DNA from: an uncultured Clostridia bacterium
Lineage (GTDB): Bacteria; Bacillota; Clostridia; Oscillospirales; Ruminococcaceae
Length of the DNA: 8,119 nucleotides
Direction of reading: 5' to 3'
Assembly (NCBI GenBank): GCA_947175045.1
Contig: CAMWLH010000082.1
Span: 1 to 8,119 of the forward strand
Shown: piece by piece, positions 5,217-8,119 of the stretch
Numbering within the stretch: position 1 is the stretch's first letter
How the letters are laid out: each line of letters begins with the position of its first letter
Made by a program: the position numbers and the translations under genes
Notes under the pieces: generated by a model
Told to the model about the DNA's origin: nothing
Databases searched by the model: none
The model's input: the letters and a program-made list of their open reading frames with translations, nothing else

Positions 5217-8119
5217 TGGATTACACAAAAAGAGTAGAGAGCGTTTCGGTGTTTATGCTGCCGTCGGATGTACGGGAAGAATTGCATATGAAATTTATAA
5301 AAAAACAGCTTGATCCATTGTTGGAGGAGTCAATCAAAAAGCATAAATGGCTGAAAACTGATATTGGGTATTATGTTGCGGAGGACGGCATTATTGTGGG
5401 TGATCCCGAGCTGGAAGATTTTTCATTGACTAATTATCCGGGTAGATTTCATGGTTACGACACAAAAAAAATTCCATACTTGTTGGCTAGGAAACTCTAT
5501 GTTGATCGAAATGAGTTGCCTCCTTTCATAATAAACAGTAGTGAAGGATATATAACAGATGGAAAAAATAGCAGACGTTATATCACTTGCGAGGGAGGCT
5601 GTATTGACTTAACAAACGGAGAAAAGCGCAATTGGTCTGATAACGATACCGACCATATAAAAATACCCACAGTTTTTATGGAAAAGCAGACCTTTATTGA
5701 GGAAGTGTTTAAGGGCAAAATAAAAATACTCGAAGAACAAAAACCGGAGTTGGCAGCCGCAATGCAATATCTTAATAAATTTGCAGTAAAAGAGCTTTCA
5801 CATTATATTCGTGCCGCAGAGTTGGCACATTTAAAGGGCAGCGAGGAAGATCTTTATGAGGCTCTGAAAAATAAAACGGTTAATGTAGAGCTTGAAGCGA
5901 GTATGGATACTTTGATGGAAAATGCGCTTTCCGCCGATTTTATCCGTGCGGGAATAGAAAAATATGACATCAAATGTCTTGAGGACGTAAACAGGGGCAA
6001 CTGGGAGCTTTGGAATGCTGACGACGACGCGCCAATGATAGATCTGTCGAAACCGCTTGTGGCAAGAAATCCTCTTGCGGATATACGCCATGACGGAATA
6101 GTGGGTATAGATTTCGGCACAAAAAGCACAATAGTTTCCTGCCAGAACGGCAGCAACCTTACAACCTTGCTGCGAATTGGCAAGGGTCAGGTAAGCCGCC
6201 GCGTTGAAAAAGCGGACTATGAAAATCCGACTGTCATGGAATTTATTGATCTCGGCAGTTTTCTTTCCGAGTACGACACCGGCAGAGGCCGCCCTATGAC
6301 AAGCATAGAGGATTTGAATGTATCCCACAGTGCCGAAAACGACTTAAAAAACAATGACAACAGCGATTACTTTTATTCATTTTTTTATGATATTAAGCAG
6401 TGGTGCGGCGACAGCGGCAGATACAAGCAGATAAAGATAGTTGACCAGAAAAACTGTGAAAGGGTATTGCCGCCCTATCTTGAAATAAAGGGTGATGATT
6501 TTGATCCGGTTGAAGTTTATGCGTATTATCTCGGTCTATATATAAACAATATGCGCAACGGGATTTATCTGAACTATGTGCTTTCCTTTCCGGTGGCATA
6601 TTCCAAGGCGGTACGGGAGAAGCTCCTTTCAAGCTTTACACGCGGGATAAAGAGATCGCTTCCGCAGGCTGTGCTGAACGACGAGGGAACAATGGCGAAG
6701 TTCCGTTTGAAGCAGGGTGTAAGCGAACCTGCCGCGTATGCCATAAGCGCTCTGAAGGGTTATGGATTTGATCCCGAGGGCAGCGAAAAGGTTTTTTACG
6801 GAATATTTGACTTCGGCGGAGGTACAACGGATTTTGATTTCGGAATATGGAGAAGCGCCAATAATTCCCGCGAGGAAAGCAGATACGATTATGTGATAAA
6901 TCATTTCGGGAGCGGCGGTGATAAATTCCTCGGCGGAGAGAATCTGTTGGAGCTGCTGGCATATGAGGTGTTCAAGGCAAATGCGGACAGACTGCTGAAA
7001 AACGAAAAGGAGGGCTTTCCGGGGATATCCTTTTACCGTCCCGCGGAATGCGCGGATTTCCCCGGCAGCGAGGCTCTTGTTTCCGAATCGCAGGAGGCGC
7101 GCCGCAATCTGAAGCAGCTTATGGAAAAGCTCCGTCCGCTTTGGGAAGGGCTGGAGGATTATGGCGTTTTCGAGGAAAATTCAGATGAGAACGCTTCAGC
7201 TCCGGAAGATGTATGTGCTGAAGATGAGATTATTTCAGCGCAAGGAAGTCATTCAGACTGCTATACGTTGTATGAGGCAGATACTTCGGGACAATTTAGC
7301 ATTAAGGGAAAGGACAGCGGAATATATTATTTCAGTGATCCCGATATTTATAAAATGTTGTCCACCGGTGTTATCTCCGTTGATTTGTTCGATAAGGACG
7401 GAAAAATGCGCACCCAATATGAGCTGTATATAAACAACTCCGCTAAGGGGAAATATGTTGACCTGATTGGAGTTCTGGAAAAAAGGATCGATATGGGTGT
7501 GCGCAATTTTTTTGAGGCTCTTAAACCTACCTTTGTGAAAAACGCTCCGCAGGAAAATAAAATACATATATTTCTTGCGGGAAATTCCAGTAAATCTCCG
7601 ATCCTGCAATATTGCTTTGACAAGCACATTGAAAAGCATACGGAGGATATTTCAAATTCGGATAACGGCAGCGTTTACTTTGAAATATATCCGCCTCTGG
7701 GTACCGAAGAGGCAATAGAGCAACAGCGGCAGCGCGGTGTTGAGGTTGATGAGGATAATATTCTTATGCCGACGGGTAAAACCGGAGTCGCCTACGGTCT
7801 TATAGAGGGCAGAACCGGCGGACCGATCAAGGTTATTTCAGAGCAGTCCGCTGAGGAGGAAATTAAGTTCGGTTTCTACATCGGAAGAAACAGAAAGGGT
7901 AAATTCATCGTTGTTCAGGACAGAGAGCTGAAATATAACGAGTGGTTCATTTTCATTGATGCAGGAGTATCTGAGTTTGAGATCTACTATTCCACATTGC
8001 CGGAGGTGACCACAAACCGCACAGATATCAATAACTCTTTGAAAAAACACTGCACGCTGCAAACAACGTCCGACACCGCCAACGTATACGTTCGTGCCGT
8101 GGCGCCGACTGTTATAGAA
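5216..8119 (+). CDS. Hsp70/DnaK-like ATPase with long N-terminal extension (3' end outside window)
   Basis: The frame stays open for 968 codons to the window edge, so the C-terminus is missing. Residues 1 to about 295 are an extension not found in DnaK. The actin-fold ATPase then begins: phosphate-1 GIDFGTKST (297-305), FPVAY (458-462), SEPAAYA (503-509), phosphate-2 DFGGGTTD (532-539), GSGGDKFLGG (565-574) and an adenosine-site-like FLAGNSSKSP (786-795). The order and spacing match Hsp70, although the first loop reads GTKST rather than DnaK's GTTNS. An acidic variable insert lies at about 652-682. After the ATPase, GVAYGLIEG resembles the VAYGAA segment of Hsp70. The usual substrate-binding domain is not recognisable; a different, probably beta-rich region follows. 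It may act as an ATP-driven chaperone, switch or scaffold. The N-terminal extension is more AT-rich than the ATPase part. Confidence 0.88.
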   Translation, partial: MDYTKRVESVSVFMLPSDVREELHMKFIKKQLDPLLEESIKKHKWLKTDIGYYVAEDGIIVGDPELEDFSLTNYPGRFHGYDTKKIPYLLARKLYVDRNELPPFIINSSEGYITDGKNSRRYITCEGGCIDLTNGEKRNWSDNDTDHIKIPTVFMEKQTFIEEVFKGKIKILEEQKPELAAAMQYLNKFAVKELSHYIRAAELAHLKGSEEDLYEALKNKTVNVELEASMDTLMENALSADFIRAGIEKYDIKCLEDVNRGNWELWNADDDAPMIDLSKPLVARNPLADIRHDGIVGIDFGTKSTIVSCQNGSNLTTLLRIGKGQVSRRVEKADYENPTVMEFIDLGSFLSEYDTGRGRPMTSIEDLNVSHSAENDLKNNDNSDYFYSFFYDIKQWCGDSGRYKQIKIVDQKNCERVLPPYLEIKGDDFDPVEVYAYYLGLYINNMRNGIYLNYVLSFPVAYSKAVREKLLSSFTRGIKRSLPQAVLNDEGTMAKFRLKQGVSEPAAYAISALKGYGFDPEGSEKVFYGIFDFGGGTTDFDFGIWRSANNSREESRYDYVINHFGSGGDKFLGGENLLELLAYEVFKANADRLLKNEKEGFPGISFYRPAECADFPGSEALVSESQEARRNLKQLMEKLRPLWEGLEDYGVFEENSDENASAPEDVCAEDEIISAQGSHSDCYTLYEADTSGQFSIKGKDSGIYYFSDPDIYKMLSTGVISVDLFDKDGKMRTQYELYINNSAKGKYVDLIGVLEKRIDMGVRNFFEALKPTFVKNAPQENKIHIFLAGNSSKSPILQYCFDKHIEKHTEDISNSDNGSVYFEIYPPLGTEEAIEQQRQRGVEVDEDNILMPTGKTGVAYGLIEGRTGGPIKVISEQSAEEEIKFGFYIGRNRKGKFIVVQDRELKYNEWFIFIDAGVSEFEIYYSTLPEVTTNRTDINNSLKKHCTLQTTSDTANVYVRAVAPTVIE

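Noticed and set aside
7161..7433. 90-codon + frame within the Hsp70-like gene
   Set aside because: It is out of frame with the long ATPase frame, which stays open and carries conserved motifs on both sides.
5216..8119. Housekeeping DnaK
   Set aside because: The long N-terminal extension, altered phosphate-1 loop, missing standard substrate-binding domain and absence of GrpE or DnaJ neighbours argue against it.

Overview
The window looks like a chromosomal accessory region of a gut or rumen Clostridia-type Firmicute, probably an Oscillospiraceae/Ruminococcus relative. That rests on strong AGGAG-type ribosome binding sites, moderate GC and the style of the proteins; it is a lean, not proof. 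All supported genes lie on the + strand and are tightly packed, with no gene-free stretch above about 110 bases.

Layout: (1) 18-3101, a 1027-residue HerA/VirB4-type (DUF87 superfamily) ATPase whose N-terminal domain is separated from the rest by a roughly 130-residue Ser/Thr/Gly-rich linker. (2) 3114-3671 and (3) 3716-4459, two small, diverged tandem paralogs that both begin MGLFSxI. The second carries four consecutive 11-residue repeats at its N-terminus, a pattern typical of helices lying on or in membranes. (4) A short intergenic stretch with a candidate extended -10 promoter overlapping the stop codon of gene 3, followed by a 15-pair stem-loop. (5) 4572-5216, an unrecognised 214-residue protein with an acidic C-terminal half. 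(6) 5216 to beyond the window end, an Hsp70/actin-fold ATPase with a roughly 295-residue extension before its nucleotide-binding domain, joined to gene 5 by a TAATG stop/start overlap.

How they may work together (inference): a P-loop motor of the DNA- or protein-pumping HerA-FtsK class, two small proteins with likely membrane-active N-termini, and an Hsp70-like ATPase with a coupled partner. One reading is a membrane-acting conflict or secretion system, with the small paralogs as effectors or substrates, the motor as pump or sensor, and the Hsp70-like protein holding or releasing them. No nuclease, Toll/interleukin receptor (TIR), SIR2, relaxase or phage structural gene is visible, so the window matches neither a HerA-nuclease defence pair nor a conjugation operon as I know them. 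I do not recognise the cluster as a named system. Local GC drops at the N-terminus of gene 2 and in the N-terminal extension of the Hsp70-like gene suggest these modules are exchanged.
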